This document shows, one piece after another, positions 52,523 to 60,882 of a DNA stretch of 64,000 nt. The stretch spans positions 29,290 to 93,289 of the forward strand of contig CAZXSN010000005.1 in NCBI GenBank assembly GCA_964643295.1, given 5' to 3'. The notes under the pieces were generated by a model. That model did no database searches. It worked only from the letters and a program-made list of their open reading frames with translations, and was not told where the DNA came from. The translations under genes and the position numbers were made by a program. Origin of the DNA: Merdiplasma sp964643295 (GTDB lineage: Bacteria; Bacillota; Clostridia; Lachnospirales; Lachnospiraceae). Numbering within the stretch: position 1 is the first letter of the stretch; each line of letters starts with the position of its first letter.

Positions 52523-52725
52523 GCATTTTTTTTGCGAAGCTCCTTCGTGTTCTTCTCCACCTGAGTGCGGGGAATCATGATCTGATGGGCACATCCCAGG
52601 CACTTGAGGCGAAAGTCCGCCCCCACCCGCAAAATCTCCCACTCCTGACTGCCGCAGGGATGCTTCTTCTTCAGTTTTACGATATCGCCCACCTCATAAA
52701 GCAGGCGTTCCTGTCCCTGTCCCAT
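52519..52725 (-). CDS. DUF951 family protein
   Basis: A 68-residue protein: YEVGDIVKLKKKHPCGSQEW, EILRVGADFRLKCLGCAHQI and IPRTQVEKNTKEL. This is the full DUF951 (YyzM) domain with its conserved HPCG and CLGC cysteines, which probably bind zinc. In Firmicutes the gene is regularly found near rpsF/ychF. The function is unknown; nucleic-acid binding is a guess. It lies 11 bases after the sirtuin gene. Confidence 0.9.
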   Translation of the reverse strand: MGQGQERLLYEVGDIVKLKKKHPCGSQEWEILRVGADFRLKCLGCAHQIMIPRTQVEKNTKELRKKNA

Positions 52726-52736
52726 CGCATCGCCTC

Positions 52737-53465
52737 TTACTTTACCTGTACGCTGCCCAGCACTTCGCCGATGCTGCCCTGGATCAGCAGCGTTGCCGAG
52801 CGGTCCCTGGGCGTCGCGGATTTGTTGATCAAGATCAGATGTTTTCCGCGGAAGTAATCGATCAGGCCCGCAGCCGGATAAACAGCCAGGGAAGTTCCGC
52901 CGATGATCAGCACATCCGCATGCGAAATGTAGTAGACGGAATCGCTTAAGGTCTGCTGATTCAGGCCTTCCTCATAAAGCACCACATCCGGTTTGATCAT
53001 GCCGCCGCACTTCTCACACTTCGGAACCCCCTCGGCGGCCTTCATGTACTGGGCATCATAGAACGCCCCGCACTTCATGCAGTAATTGCGGTGCACACTC
53101 CCGTGCAGTTCCAGCACCGTTTTGCTCCCTGCCATCTGGTGCAGTCCGTCGATGTTCTGGGTGATGACAGCCTTCAGCTTGCCCATGCTCTCCAGCTCGG
53201 CAAGCTTTAAATGAGCGGCATTCGGCTTTGCGTCCAGGCAGAGCATCTTGTCATGGTAGAACCTGTAAAACTCCTCCGGATTCCGCATAAAGAAGCTGTG
53301 GCTTAAGATGGTCTCCGGCGGATAGTCATATTTCATGTGATAGAGTCCGTCCACGCTGCGAAAATCCGGGATCCCGCTCTCCGTGGATACTCCCGCACCG
53401 CCAAAAAACACGATGTTGTCACTCTGCTGCAGAATTTCCTGCAGCCTCTCTTTTTCATCCTTCAT
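52737..53465 (-). CDS. cobB: Sirtuin, NAD-dependent protein deacylase
   Basis: A 242-residue sirtuin. VFFGGAGVSTESGIPDFRS is the NAD-binding GAGxSxxSGIPDFR motif. VITQNIDGLHQMAGSK holds the TQNIDxLH motif and LELHGSVHRNYC the catalytic His. Zinc Cys pairs are CMKC and CEKC, and IGGTSLAVYPAAGLIDYF is typical of the family. It removes acetyl or other acyl groups from lysines using NAD. The ATG at 53465 follows AAAGGGGAT. It is probably cotranscribed with the DUF951 gene. Confidence 0.93.
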   Translation of the reverse strand: MKDEKERLQEILQQSDNIVFFGGAGVSTESGIPDFRSVDGLYHMKYDYPPETILSHSFFMRNPEEFYRFYHDKMLCLDAKPNAAHLKLAELESMGKLKAVITQNIDGLHQMAGSKTVLELHGSVHRNYCMKCGAFYDAQYMKAAEGVPKCEKCGGMIKPDVVLYEEGLNQQTLSDSVYYISHADVLIIGGTSLAVYPAAGLIDYFRGKHLILINKSATPRDRSATLLIQGSIGEVLGSVQVK

Positions 53466-53590
53466 GGCAATCCCCTTTCTCCGCCGCATTCGGCGTATGT
53501 TTCTAACCTTCTATCCCTCTATCTGCAAAAGTCCTTTCCTTCCGGACGGCATCACGCAGCGATTTCGTTTAAATATTCTTTCCCGCATTT

Positions 53591-54667
53591 TTACCGGGAG
53601 GCATATAAATGAGCCAGCTTTCCCTGCACAATAAAGCGGGTCGATTCGTCGCCGGTACAGGTGGAGAGCGTCACAATCCGGTCATTTGTCGTAACTTCCA
53701 TCCCTCCGTTATCGATCATCGAGTTTTCCTGACAGGTGCGGATAAACTCCTCGAAATCGCTGGTTAAAAACCGTGTGCGGTAGGGATCGCCGATCTTGCT
53801 GACCACCGAGCAGGAGAAGATCCGGTACTGGTAGATAAACTCCGGCGTGAAGATCCAGAAGTAGGGACAGTCATCGTACACTTCCTGATCCTGAAACTTT
53901 TTCAGTGTGCCGAACATGGAACCGTTCTTCATGTTGTGGCCGTAAACGATCGAATTCTGATCGGTAAAATACTTGCTGTTCGTGCAGTTTAAAAAGATGC
54001 AGCCGGCGAAGTTGTCCTCCCGCGCGAACGTGCGGTGCAGGTAGTAATCGTTATCCTCCGCCTGCGCGATCGGATAGGAAACATCCAGCGCCCGGATGCG
54101 GAGCCAGCCGATGATATCCTCGTTGATCGCGTTCAGCTCCTGAAAGTTGATGGGATTTCGCAGCATCGGCAGGTTTTTCTCCTCGCCGTTTTCCACCGCT
54201 TCCACCTTTCCGGCTTCCTCGATCTTTCCCTCCAGGAGATTTTCATCTTCCTCTTCCAGTTCCGCCACATTTGCCAGAACCGGACCTTCCTCGCTTTTCT
54301 CGGTGGTTACAAGCCTGTTCGGACGCTCCTTTTGCTGCGTGGATGCATCGCCACCGTTTTCGCTCGATTCTATACCGGAGAGAGGTTCCGTCGCCTTAGT
54401 CTCCCCGGCCAAAGAAGGCTCCTCCCCTCCTGTCGGCTCAATCTGCACAAACTGATCATTCAGGCTCCCGTACTCGTCCGTACCGGCTTTGTATTCCCGG
54501 TAGTACCCATACAGCTCATAGGCGGAATAACAGAACACGCAGACCGCCGCCACCAAAATCAGCGTCCCAAAAACCCTGCCGAATACACTCCCTTTTTTCT
54601 TTCCCTTCTTCTCTTTCTGACTTTTCTGCTCTCTCTGATTTTTGTCCGCATACCTTGATCCTGACAT
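53591..54667 (-). CDS. Class B sortase with long linker
   Basis: A 358-residue transpeptidase. A basic N-terminus and one helix (VFGRVFGTLILVAAVCVFCY, about 28-48) anchor it. A Glu/Ser-rich linker (about 75-165) and the sortase domain (about 170-358) follow: INEDIIGWLRIRALDVSYPI, SIVYGHNMKNGSMFGTLKKF with the catalytic His, and RIVTLSTCTGDESTRFIVQG with the catalytic Cys and Arg. DNDYYLHRTFARED is the class B hallmark. Class B enzymes attach proteins with NPxTx-like signals to peptidoglycan. No adjacent substrate gene exists; the giant surface protein lies 4.6 kb away but lacks a canonical signal. GGGGAG precedes the ATG. Confidence 0.92.
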   Translation of the reverse strand: MSGSRYADKNQREQKSQKEKKGKKKGSVFGRVFGTLILVAAVCVFCYSAYELYGYYREYKAGTDEYGSLNDQFVQIEPTGGEEPSLAGETKATEPLSGIESSENGGDASTQQKERPNRLVTTEKSEEGPVLANVAELEEEDENLLEGKIEEAGKVEAVENGEEKNLPMLRNPINFQELNAINEDIIGWLRIRALDVSYPIAQAEDNDYYLHRTFAREDNFAGCIFLNCTNSKYFTDQNSIVYGHNMKNGSMFGTLKKFQDQEVYDDCPYFWIFTPEFIYQYRIFSCSVVSKIGDPYRTRFLTSDFEEFIRTCQENSMIDNGGMEVTTNDRIVTLSTCTGDESTRFIVQGKLAHLYASR

Positions 54668-54794
54668 CTTTCGCTCCCCTTCTTCGATGCCCTAAGCATC
54701 CTGGCTGCCGATTTATGCAGATCGTACCTTAACCTCTCTGTTTTCCCGTCTCCCAATTTCTGTCGGCAGTACTGCCTTTTTCGCGCCCTGCCGT

Positions 54795-56183
54795 TTATTC
54801 GCAGTTGCCCACGGTTCTGGGATAGGGAATCACATCGCGGATGTTGCTCATCCCGGTTACGTACATCACGAGACGCTCAAAGCCAAGACCAAACCCGGCG
54901 TGACGCGTGGTTCCAAACCTGCGCAGATCCAGGTAATACTGATACTCTTTGGGATCCATGCCCAGTTCCTGGATGCGGTTAAGCAGCACGTCGTAGTCGT
55001 CCTCCCTCTGGCTGCCGCCGATGATCTCCCCGATCGCCGGTACCAGACAGTCCATGGCCGCCACGGTCTTCCCGTCCGGATTCTGTTTCATATAGAAGGC
55101 CTTGATCTCCTTCGGATAATCCGTGACGAACACGGGCCTTTTGAAAATCTTCTCGGTTAAGTAGCGCTCATGCTCCGTCTGCAGATCGCAGCCCCAGGAG
55201 ACCTTGTATTCAAAGTTTTCGTTGTTCTTCTCCAGGATAGACACCGCCTCCGTGTAGGTCACATGGCCGAATTCGGAATCCACCACATGGTGCAGACGCT
55301 CCAGCAGACCCTTATCCACAAAGGAATTGAAAAAGTTCATCTCTTCCGGTGCGTTCTCCAGTACATATCTGATGACATATTTCAGCATCGACTCGGCCAA
55401 AATCATGTCATCCGCAAGATCCGCGAAGGAAATCTCCGGCTCGATCATCCAGAATTCCGCCGCGTGGCGGGTGGTATTGGAATTCTCCGCCCGAAATGTC
55501 GGCCCAAACGTATAGACATTGCGGAAAGCCTGCGCGAACGTTTCGCAGTCGAGCTGGCCGCTCACCGTCAGATTCGTGGACTTGCCGAAGAAATCCTTCG
55601 TATAATCCACCTCACCCCTGTCGTTGAACGGTACCTGGTTTAAATCCAGTGTGGTCACACGGAACATCTCGCCCGCGCCCTCGCAGTCGCTTCCGGTGAT
55701 TAAAGGCGTATGCACGTAGACAAAGCCTCTCTCCTGGAAAAACTGATGGATCGCGTACGCAGCCAGGGAACGCACACGAAAGACCGCCTGAAAGGTGTTC
55801 GTCCGCGCTCTTAAATGCGGAACGGTTCTTAAGTACTCCATTGTATGGCGTTTTTTCTGCATCGGGTAGTCCGGCGTGGACGTGCCCTCAACTGTGACCT
55901 CCTTAGCCTGAATTTCGAACGGCTGCTTCGCCTGCGGCGTAGCAACCAGCGTTCCCCGCACAATCACCGCCGCTCCCACGTTGAGCCGGTTAATCTCACT
56001 GAAGTTCTCCAGCGCATCGCTGTAAACGATCTGCAGCGTTTCAAAGAAGGTCCCGTCGTGCAGCACCAGAAATCCGAAGGTCTTTGAATCGCGGATGCTG
56101 CGAAGCCATCCGCCCACCGTGATCTCCTTTCCCAGGTATGCTTCCCGGTTTCTGTATAACTCTCTTACACTTGTCAGATTCAT
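54795..56183 (-). CDS. asnS: Asparaginyl-tRNA synthetase
   Basis: A 462-residue class IIb synthetase. The OB-fold anticodon domain (EITVGGWLRSIRDSKTFGFL, residues 20-110) is followed by the catalytic core. FRVRSLAAYAIHQFFQERGF and YVHTPLITGSDCEGAGEMF are motif 1 side, FRAENSNTTRHAAEFWMIEP is motif 2, and GFGLGFERLVMYVTGMSNIR is motif 3. The specificity region matches AsnRS, not AspRS. GGAGAGG lies before the ATG. The leader of about 225 bases contains a terminator-like hairpin. Confidence 0.96.
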   Translation of the reverse strand: MNLTSVRELYRNREAYLGKEITVGGWLRSIRDSKTFGFLVLHDGTFFETLQIVYSDALENFSEINRLNVGAAVIVRGTLVATPQAKQPFEIQAKEVTVEGTSTPDYPMQKKRHTMEYLRTVPHLRARTNTFQAVFRVRSLAAYAIHQFFQERGFVYVHTPLITGSDCEGAGEMFRVTTLDLNQVPFNDRGEVDYTKDFFGKSTNLTVSGQLDCETFAQAFRNVYTFGPTFRAENSNTTRHAAEFWMIEPEISFADLADDMILAESMLKYVIRYVLENAPEEMNFFNSFVDKGLLERLHHVVDSEFGHVTYTEAVSILEKNNENFEYKVSWGCDLQTEHERYLTEKIFKRPVFVTDYPKEIKAFYMKQNPDGKTVAAMDCLVPAIGEIIGGSQREDDYDVLLNRIQELGMDPKEYQYYLDLRRFGTTRHAGFGLGFERLVMYVTGMSNIRDVIPYPRTVGNCE

Positions 56184-56265
56184 TGCTTCCTCTCCTGCCT
56201 GTACTTATCCGGTGCGCACTGATTTTCGCACCGTACATTTCAATTTCTTCATTTCCAGCAGCTTT

Positions 56266-56314
56266 AAAAAACCGCGGGGACAATCGGCAGTACCCCTTTC
56301 GCTGCCATCCGCGG
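56266..56314 (-). promoter_or_regulatory. Attenuator-like terminator in the asnS leader
   Basis: On the minus strand CCGCGG ... CCGCGG with an inner GGCAG/CTGCC stem is followed directly by TTTTTT, a well-formed intrinsic terminator about 80 bases before the asnS ATG. In the same transcript, GGGG and CCCC segments could pair differently. The canonical T-box core (GGGTGGNACCGCG) is absent, although GGGGTACTGCC is loosely similar. It indicates premature termination control of asnS by an unidentified signal. Confidence 0.6.
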
Positions 56315-56415
56315 ACGAAACGACCAGCCAGGCGGCGCATCTCCTGTGTCTTTATCGAACCTTTCCCTAGGCTTAAGGCCGCCTGCTGCCTTGCGTTTTC
56401 CCCTGTTTTCCGATA

Positions 56416-56421
56416 GTATAC
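56416..56421 (-). promoter_or_regulatory. Extended -10 element for asnS
   Basis: TGGTATACT on the minus strand (extended -10), with no good -35. The start would be near 56409, upstream of the leader hairpin. Confidence 0.45.
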
Positions 56422-56533
56422 CATCACAGGGGACAATTATCCAGTGCTATTTTTCCCTGTCCCGTCTGCGCGGGAGGCCCATTCAGCGCCTGTTCGCTGG
56501 GTGTTTAATGATCCGCAAAATTTTTTAAATCCG

Positions 56534-56539
56534 TGCAAC
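56534..56539 (+). promoter_or_regulatory. Possible ECF-type -35 (TGCAAC) before the sigma gene
   Basis: TGCAAC resembles -35 elements used by several Firmicutes ECF sigma factors. GACACT lies 16 bases downstream instead of the common CGTC, so autoregulation is only a suggestion. A TTGACA at 56554-56559 has no matching -10. Confidence 0.25.
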
Positions 56540-56607
56540 AGATGCCCTTCATTTTGACACTCTTATATGGAACCCGAAAAAGTAAACTCATGAGGGAGGG
56601 GATGATT

Positions 56608-57183
56608 ATGAACTACAGCACAGACCTTGTGAACCGGGCAAAGGCCGGTGACGTGCATGCGTTTGCCCAGGTTTACGAGACGATCTACCAGGACCTGTAC
56701 CGGTTTGCGCTCTTTACCTTAAAAAACAGCCATGACGCTGAGGACGCGGTCAGCGATGCCGTAACCGACGCGTTTGCCCAGATTGGCTCATTAAGGGAAG
56801 CGCAGTCTTTCGGAGCCTGGATGTTTCGGATTTTAACCGCCAAATGCAAAAACCGGCTGCGCTCCTACACAAACCGGCCCGTGGAGCTCTCCGAAGACCT
56901 GCCCGGGAAAACACCGGACTTAAACATGCGTCTGGACGTGCGGAAGGCTTTCTTCTCTCTCTCGGATGAGGAAAGGCTGATCCTCTCGCTCTGCCTCTTC
57001 GCGGGATATTCCAGCAAAGAGACCGCCGACCTGCTTCAGTTAAACGACAGCACCGTGCGCTCCAGACAAAGCCGGGCCCTGAAAAAGATGCAGGAACAGC
57101 TCTCCGGATACGAACCGTCCAAAACATCCGTCAAAGGCGGACAGTCTTCTGGCCAAAAAACAGCAGAAAGACTTCCTGAATAA
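56608..57183 (+). CDS. ECF-type RNA polymerase sigma factor
   Basis: A 191-residue sigma factor. Region 2: LVNRAKAGDVHAFAQVYETI and YRFALFTLKNSHDAEDAVSD with AFAQIGSLREAQSFGAWMFR. Region 4: LSDEERLILSLCLFAGYSSK, then ETADLLQLNDSTVRSRQSRA, a helix-turn-helix with the usual ECF spacing. A Lys/Ser-rich tail follows. The third in-frame ATG is the start because GGAGGGG lies six bases before it. The next gene begins 17 bases downstream and encodes a membrane-anchored protein, the typical sigma/anti-sigma layout. Confidence 0.9.
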   Translation: MNYSTDLVNRAKAGDVHAFAQVYETIYQDLYRFALFTLKNSHDAEDAVSDAVTDAFAQIGSLREAQSFGAWMFRILTAKCKNRLRSYTNRPVELSEDLPGKTPDLNMRLDVRKAFFSLSDEERLILSLCLFAGYSSKETADLLQLNDSTVRSRQSRALKKMQEQLSGYEPSKTSVKGGQSSGQKTAERLPE

Positions 57184-57200
57184 GGAAAGGAGGATCTCTC

Positions 57201-59597
57201 ATGAATGAAAAAGAACTCTTAGAACAGCTGAAAAAAAGTGCGGAGGAAATCCCTGTTCCGGATTCTCTTCATCCGGACCAGATTGAAAACCTCCTGCGGG
57301 AACACAAACAGGCAGGTGCACGGGAAGAAAAAAACAGGGAACCGGCTGTAAGCGAAAGCCCGACCGTTACGCCAAACGCTTCCGGCACATCCCGGACCCG
57401 CGAAACGCCTGAAAAAAGACGCCGCTTTTCCATCTTCCGGGCAGGGGCGCTGGCCGCAGCCTTCGCCGTCGTCATTCTCGCTTCCTGGCAGGCGGGGCGC
57501 TTAAGCGCCAAGGGCACGCTCTCCTCCAATAAAGAGTCCGAGCTCTTAGTTCCCATAGAAAACGGGGATATCCTGATTTTCGAGGAGGAAACCGATGTAT
57601 CGGCCAATGGAAGCACGGCAGGCACTCCGGCAAACGAAGGAGATACAGATCTATCCGGAGTTCAAAACTCTCCGGTTTCTGCGCAAAGCAAAGCCGCTTC
57701 CAGCCTCCCGTCCGAAACCGCAGAAGAAAGCGCAGAAAGCACACCCGCCGTTTCCGCAAACGAGGAAGTCCTTTCTGCCGCCGGGGCAGATACTATGGTA
57801 AGAGAAGCTTCCACGCAGAACGATACAAAAAATCCTGACGCTGCCGACACAGAAAGAGAAACAGCCGCCGAAAAAGACTTCAGCGGCGCGGACGGGGAAC
57901 CTGCGTCTGACACCGTAAGCCTGCCCATCACAGCCTCCTTAAGTCCCGTAGGGGATTATCAAACCGTCTACCAGGCACTCTTTGACGCGTTTGGCACCCC
58001 TGGAATCTTACGGACGGAGTCTCTGGAAGACGTGGCAGGATCGAGTGACATGGAAGGCGGTTTCTCCGCACAGGAAGATGTGATGACTGCGAAAGCGTCT
58101 TCCGTCTCCTACTCCACTACCAACGTGCAGGAAGAGGGCGTCGATGAAGGCGACTTTGTAAAAACCGACGGATCGTACATCTATATCCTGCGTAAGAACG
58201 GTTCCCTTGTGATTGTCTCCGCGGATGATGAAAAAATGCGGACTGTCTCCCATCTTTCCTTTCCCGAGGAGGAAAGTGTGCAGGAAATGTATCTGGACGG
58301 CGAAAGGTTAAGCGTGGTCACCTCCTACTATTATTCGGAGATGGATACCAGCCGGGAGGATGTGATCGCCGCCCGTTCCGGCAGCCGCACCAAACTGTAT
58401 ACATACGACATCACGGACCGCGAAAATCCTTCTCTTCTGGGAACTGTGACGCAGGACGGAGGGTTTTGCCAGTCCCGCAAAAACGGCCGGTACCTCTATC
58501 TTTTCAGCAGATACTCTCCTGTCATTCAGGACACCTTCGAAAACAGCGATCTCGTTCCTAAAACCAGCAGGGGAGAAATCGGAGCCGACAACGTCTATCT
58601 GCCGGAACACGTAACCTACTCGGACTATCTGATCGCGACCTGCATAGACCTTTCCCGCCCGGGGGAGATCATTGACCAGAAGGCGGTCGTCTCCTCCCCG
58701 GAAACGTTTTACGCCAGCAGGGAAAATATCTATATCGCCAACACCGTCTGGGAGAATGAAGCAAACCACACAGAGATCCTGAAACTGCACTATACAGAAG
58801 GCACCATCTCAGGTGTGGCGGTAGGAAGCGTGGAGGGATTCCTAAATGACTCTTTCTCCTTAAACGAATACCAAGGGATTCTGCGGGTGGTCTCTACCAG
58901 TTACGATGAGAACTATGAAGAGCATACGGGACTGTATCTTTTCGACCCCAACATGGATCTTTTAGGTTCCATTGAGGATCTGGCACCCGGGGAAACGGTA
59001 CGCTCCGCAAGATTTCTTGCAGGTACCGGATACTTTGTGACCTTCCGCCAGACGGATCCGCTGTTTAGCGTGGATCTTACGGATCCCAAAAACCCGAAGG
59101 TACTGGGAACTTTGAAGGTAAGCGGCTTCTCCGATTACCTGCACTTTTACAGCGAGGATCTTTTGTTGGGGTTGGGGTTTGAGGCGGATGAAAAGACCGG
59201 CAGTACCACCGGGTTAAAGCTTTCCATGTTTGACATCTCAGATCCCGCCAAAGTCACAGAAGTTCACCGTCTGGTAATGCCCGGCATTACCTGGTGCGAT
59301 TCCTTTGACGATTACAGGTCGATCCTCATGGATCCAAAGAAAAATCTCTTCGGCTTTACCTTAAACGACCGCTACCTGGTCTTTTCCTATAATCCGGAAA
59401 AAGGATTTACAGAGGAACTGCTCTACGATTCGTACAATGACGTGCTGCAGGGAATCGACACCGATCTCGGATACAACGCCGTCATTCGGGGACTCTACAT
59501 CAATGATACCTTCTATCTGGTGCGCCCCGGAGTGGTCACCGCCTTCGATATGACAGATGCATTCCGGCAGACCGGGCAGCTGAAACTTCCGCAGTAA
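57201..59597 (+). CDS. Membrane-anchored beta-propeller protein, probable sigma regulator
   Basis: A 798-residue protein. Cytoplasmic N-terminus (about 1-75, EKELLEQLKKSAEEIPVPDS), one membrane helix (RAGALAAAFAVVILASWQAG), then a low-complexity Ser/Ala/Glu linker (about 110-250). A large extracytoplasmic beta-propeller region follows (from TTNVQEEGVDEGDFVKTDGS), with units like YIYILRKNGSLVIVSADDE and LKLSMFDISDPAKVTEVHRL. VQEEGVDEGDFVKTDG is the signature of the C-terminal beta-propeller domain family found in archaea and Clostridia. Placement behind an ECF gene with a short intracellular part suggests an anti-sigma role with an outside sensor; not proven. AAAGGAGG precedes the ATG. Confidence 0.85.
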   Translation: MNEKELLEQLKKSAEEIPVPDSLHPDQIENLLREHKQAGAREEKNREPAVSESPTVTPNASGTSRTRETPEKRRRFSIFRAGALAAAFAVVILASWQAGRLSAKGTLSSNKESELLVPIENGDILIFEEETDVSANGSTAGTPANEGDTDLSGVQNSPVSAQSKAASSLPSETAEESAESTPAVSANEEVLSAAGADTMVREASTQNDTKNPDAADTERETAAEKDFSGADGEPASDTVSLPITASLSPVGDYQTVYQALFDAFGTPGILRTESLEDVAGSSDMEGGFSAQEDVMTAKASSVSYSTTNVQEEGVDEGDFVKTDGSYIYILRKNGSLVIVSADDEKMRTVSHLSFPEEESVQEMYLDGERLSVVTSYYYSEMDTSREDVIAARSGSRTKLYTYDITDRENPSLLGTVTQDGGFCQSRKNGRYLYLFSRYSPVIQDTFENSDLVPKTSRGEIGADNVYLPEHVTYSDYLIATCIDLSRPGEIIDQKAVVSSPETFYASRENIYIANTVWENEANHTEILKLHYTEGTISGVAVGSVEGFLNDSFSLNEYQGILRVVSTSYDENYEEHTGLYLFDPNMDLLGSIEDLAPGETVRSARFLAGTGYFVTFRQTDPLFSVDLTDPKNPKVLGTLKVSGFSDYLHFYSEDLLLGLGFEADEKTGSTTGLKLSMFDISDPAKVTEVHRLVMPGITWCDSFDDYRSILMDPKKNLFGFTLNDRYLVFSYNPEKGFTEELLYDSYNDVLQGIDTDLGYNAVIRGLYINDTFYLVRPGVVTAFDMTDAFRQTGQLKLPQ

Positions 59598-59600
59598 CGA

Positions 59601-59632
59601 AAAGGCAGGGGAACTCCCCTGCCTTTTTCTTA
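59601..59632. terminator. Terminator between convergent operons
   Basis: AAAGGCAGGGG and CCCCTGCCTTT form an eleven-pair stem with an AACT loop, then TTCTT on the plus strand. It ends the sigma/propeller transcript and may also serve the sugar ABC operon from the other side. Confidence 0.9.
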
Positions 59633-59663
59633 AAACTTCTAAAATCCGATGCTTATGCAGTGA

Positions 59664-60857
59664 TCAGTTTCCGCTCTTCCGGTTGGAAACCACATCGAAG
59701 ATAACAGCGACTAAGAGCACACCGCCTTTGACGACATACTGCCAGGAATCGCCGATGCCCATGATCGACATGCCCATGTTGATGACACCCAGCAGAAGTG
59801 CGCCGATGATGACGCCCGGTATGGTACCAACTCCGCCGTAAGCGGAAGCGCCGCCGATAAAGCAGGAGCCGATGGCATCCATCTCAAACGAGGTACCGGT
59901 GGAACCGTTTACGGAACCGACACGGGCCAGGCAGAGCAGGCCGCACAGGCCGGCCAGTAATCCCATGTTCGCGTAGGCGATGAAATACACTTTGTTCGTG
60001 TTGATACCGGAAAGCTGGGTCGCTTTCTCGTTGCCGCCGACCGCGTAGAAATACCGTCCGAAGGCCGTCTTCGAGGTAATGAAGTGATAGAGCAGGCAGA
60101 TTGCGACCACCCACACCAGCATGACAGAGATGCCCTTATACTGGCTGAGCATGTAGCAGTAGGCCATCAAAACCACAGAGATTAAAGCTGTGCGTCCAAA
60201 GTCCGCAACTGCGCTGTTTTGCCGGTATCCTTTCTTCGCCTTGCTGCTGCGCGAAGAGATCGTGCTGCAGAAGAGAATGATCACCACGATCAGGCCGATC
60301 ACCAGCGGAGAATAAATGTGGGTATCCGTATCCAGCCCCGGGATCTTGATGTACGCGGTAAAGATGTTGAGGAACGTCGCATCCTGAACGGATACGGTCT
60401 TGCTGTTTAACACCAGACGGCCGACACCGCGGAAGATGAACATGCCGCCCAGGGTTGTGATAAACGGCGGGATCCGCACATAACCGATCCAGTACCCCTG
60501 CCAGATACCGGCCGCCAGACCAAGCGCCAGACAAATCAGAATCGTCAGGTAAATATTAAAGCCCTTGTTCGTGATCAGGACCGCCGCCACACCGCCGACC
60601 ATGCAGATCACGGAACCAACCGACAGGTCAATGTTGCCGCCGGTTAAGATGCAAAGCAGCATGCCGCAGGCCATGACCAGTACGTAGCCGTTCTGCAGGA
60701 TCAGGTTCGACATGTTCTGCGCATACAGAAGACGTCCACCGGTCAGGAAATAGAACAGGATGAATACAATCACAAGGGCAATCACCATGCTGTACTTGGT
60801 GAGAAACGCGCCCAGATTAAACTTGCCCGCTCCCGCGGATTCGTTGTTTGTTGCCAT
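59664..60857 (-). CDS. Sugar ABC transporter permease (GguB/MglC/XylH type)
   Basis: A 397-residue permease with about ten helices. NLILQNGYVLVMACGMLLCI, TGGNIDLSVGSVICMVGGVA, PPFITTLGGMFIFRGVGRLV and GGASAYGGVGTIPGVIIGAL are diagnostic of the monosaccharide CUT2 permeases. A longer central insert (SSRSSKAKKGYRQNSAVADF) matches the GguB/XylH branch. It works with the ATPase upstream (26 bases) and the binding protein. AAAGGAGTG before the ATG. It is the last gene of the operon. Confidence 0.92.
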   Translation of the reverse strand: MATNNESAGAGKFNLGAFLTKYSMVIALVIVFILFYFLTGGRLLYAQNMSNLILQNGYVLVMACGMLLCILTGGNIDLSVGSVICMVGGVAAVLITNKGFNIYLTILICLALGLAAGIWQGYWIGYVRIPPFITTLGGMFIFRGVGRLVLNSKTVSVQDATFLNIFTAYIKIPGLDTDTHIYSPLVIGLIVVIILFCSTISSRSSKAKKGYRQNSAVADFGRTALISVVLMAYCYMLSQYKGISVMLVWVVAICLLYHFITSKTAFGRYFYAVGGNEKATQLSGINTNKVYFIAYANMGLLAGLCGLLCLARVGSVNGSTGTSFEMDAIGSCFIGGASAYGGVGTIPGVIIGALLLGVINMGMSIMGIGDSWQYVVKGGVLLVAVIFDVVSNRKSGN

Positions 60858-60882
60858 ACTAGAAAACACTCCTTTCTCTTCC

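Noticed and set aside
56041..56436. Short Arg-rich frame in the asnS leader that could be a leader peptide
   Set aside because: The ATG directly touches the AGGAG with no spacing, the peptide has no run of Asn codons, and it continues out of frame far into asnS.
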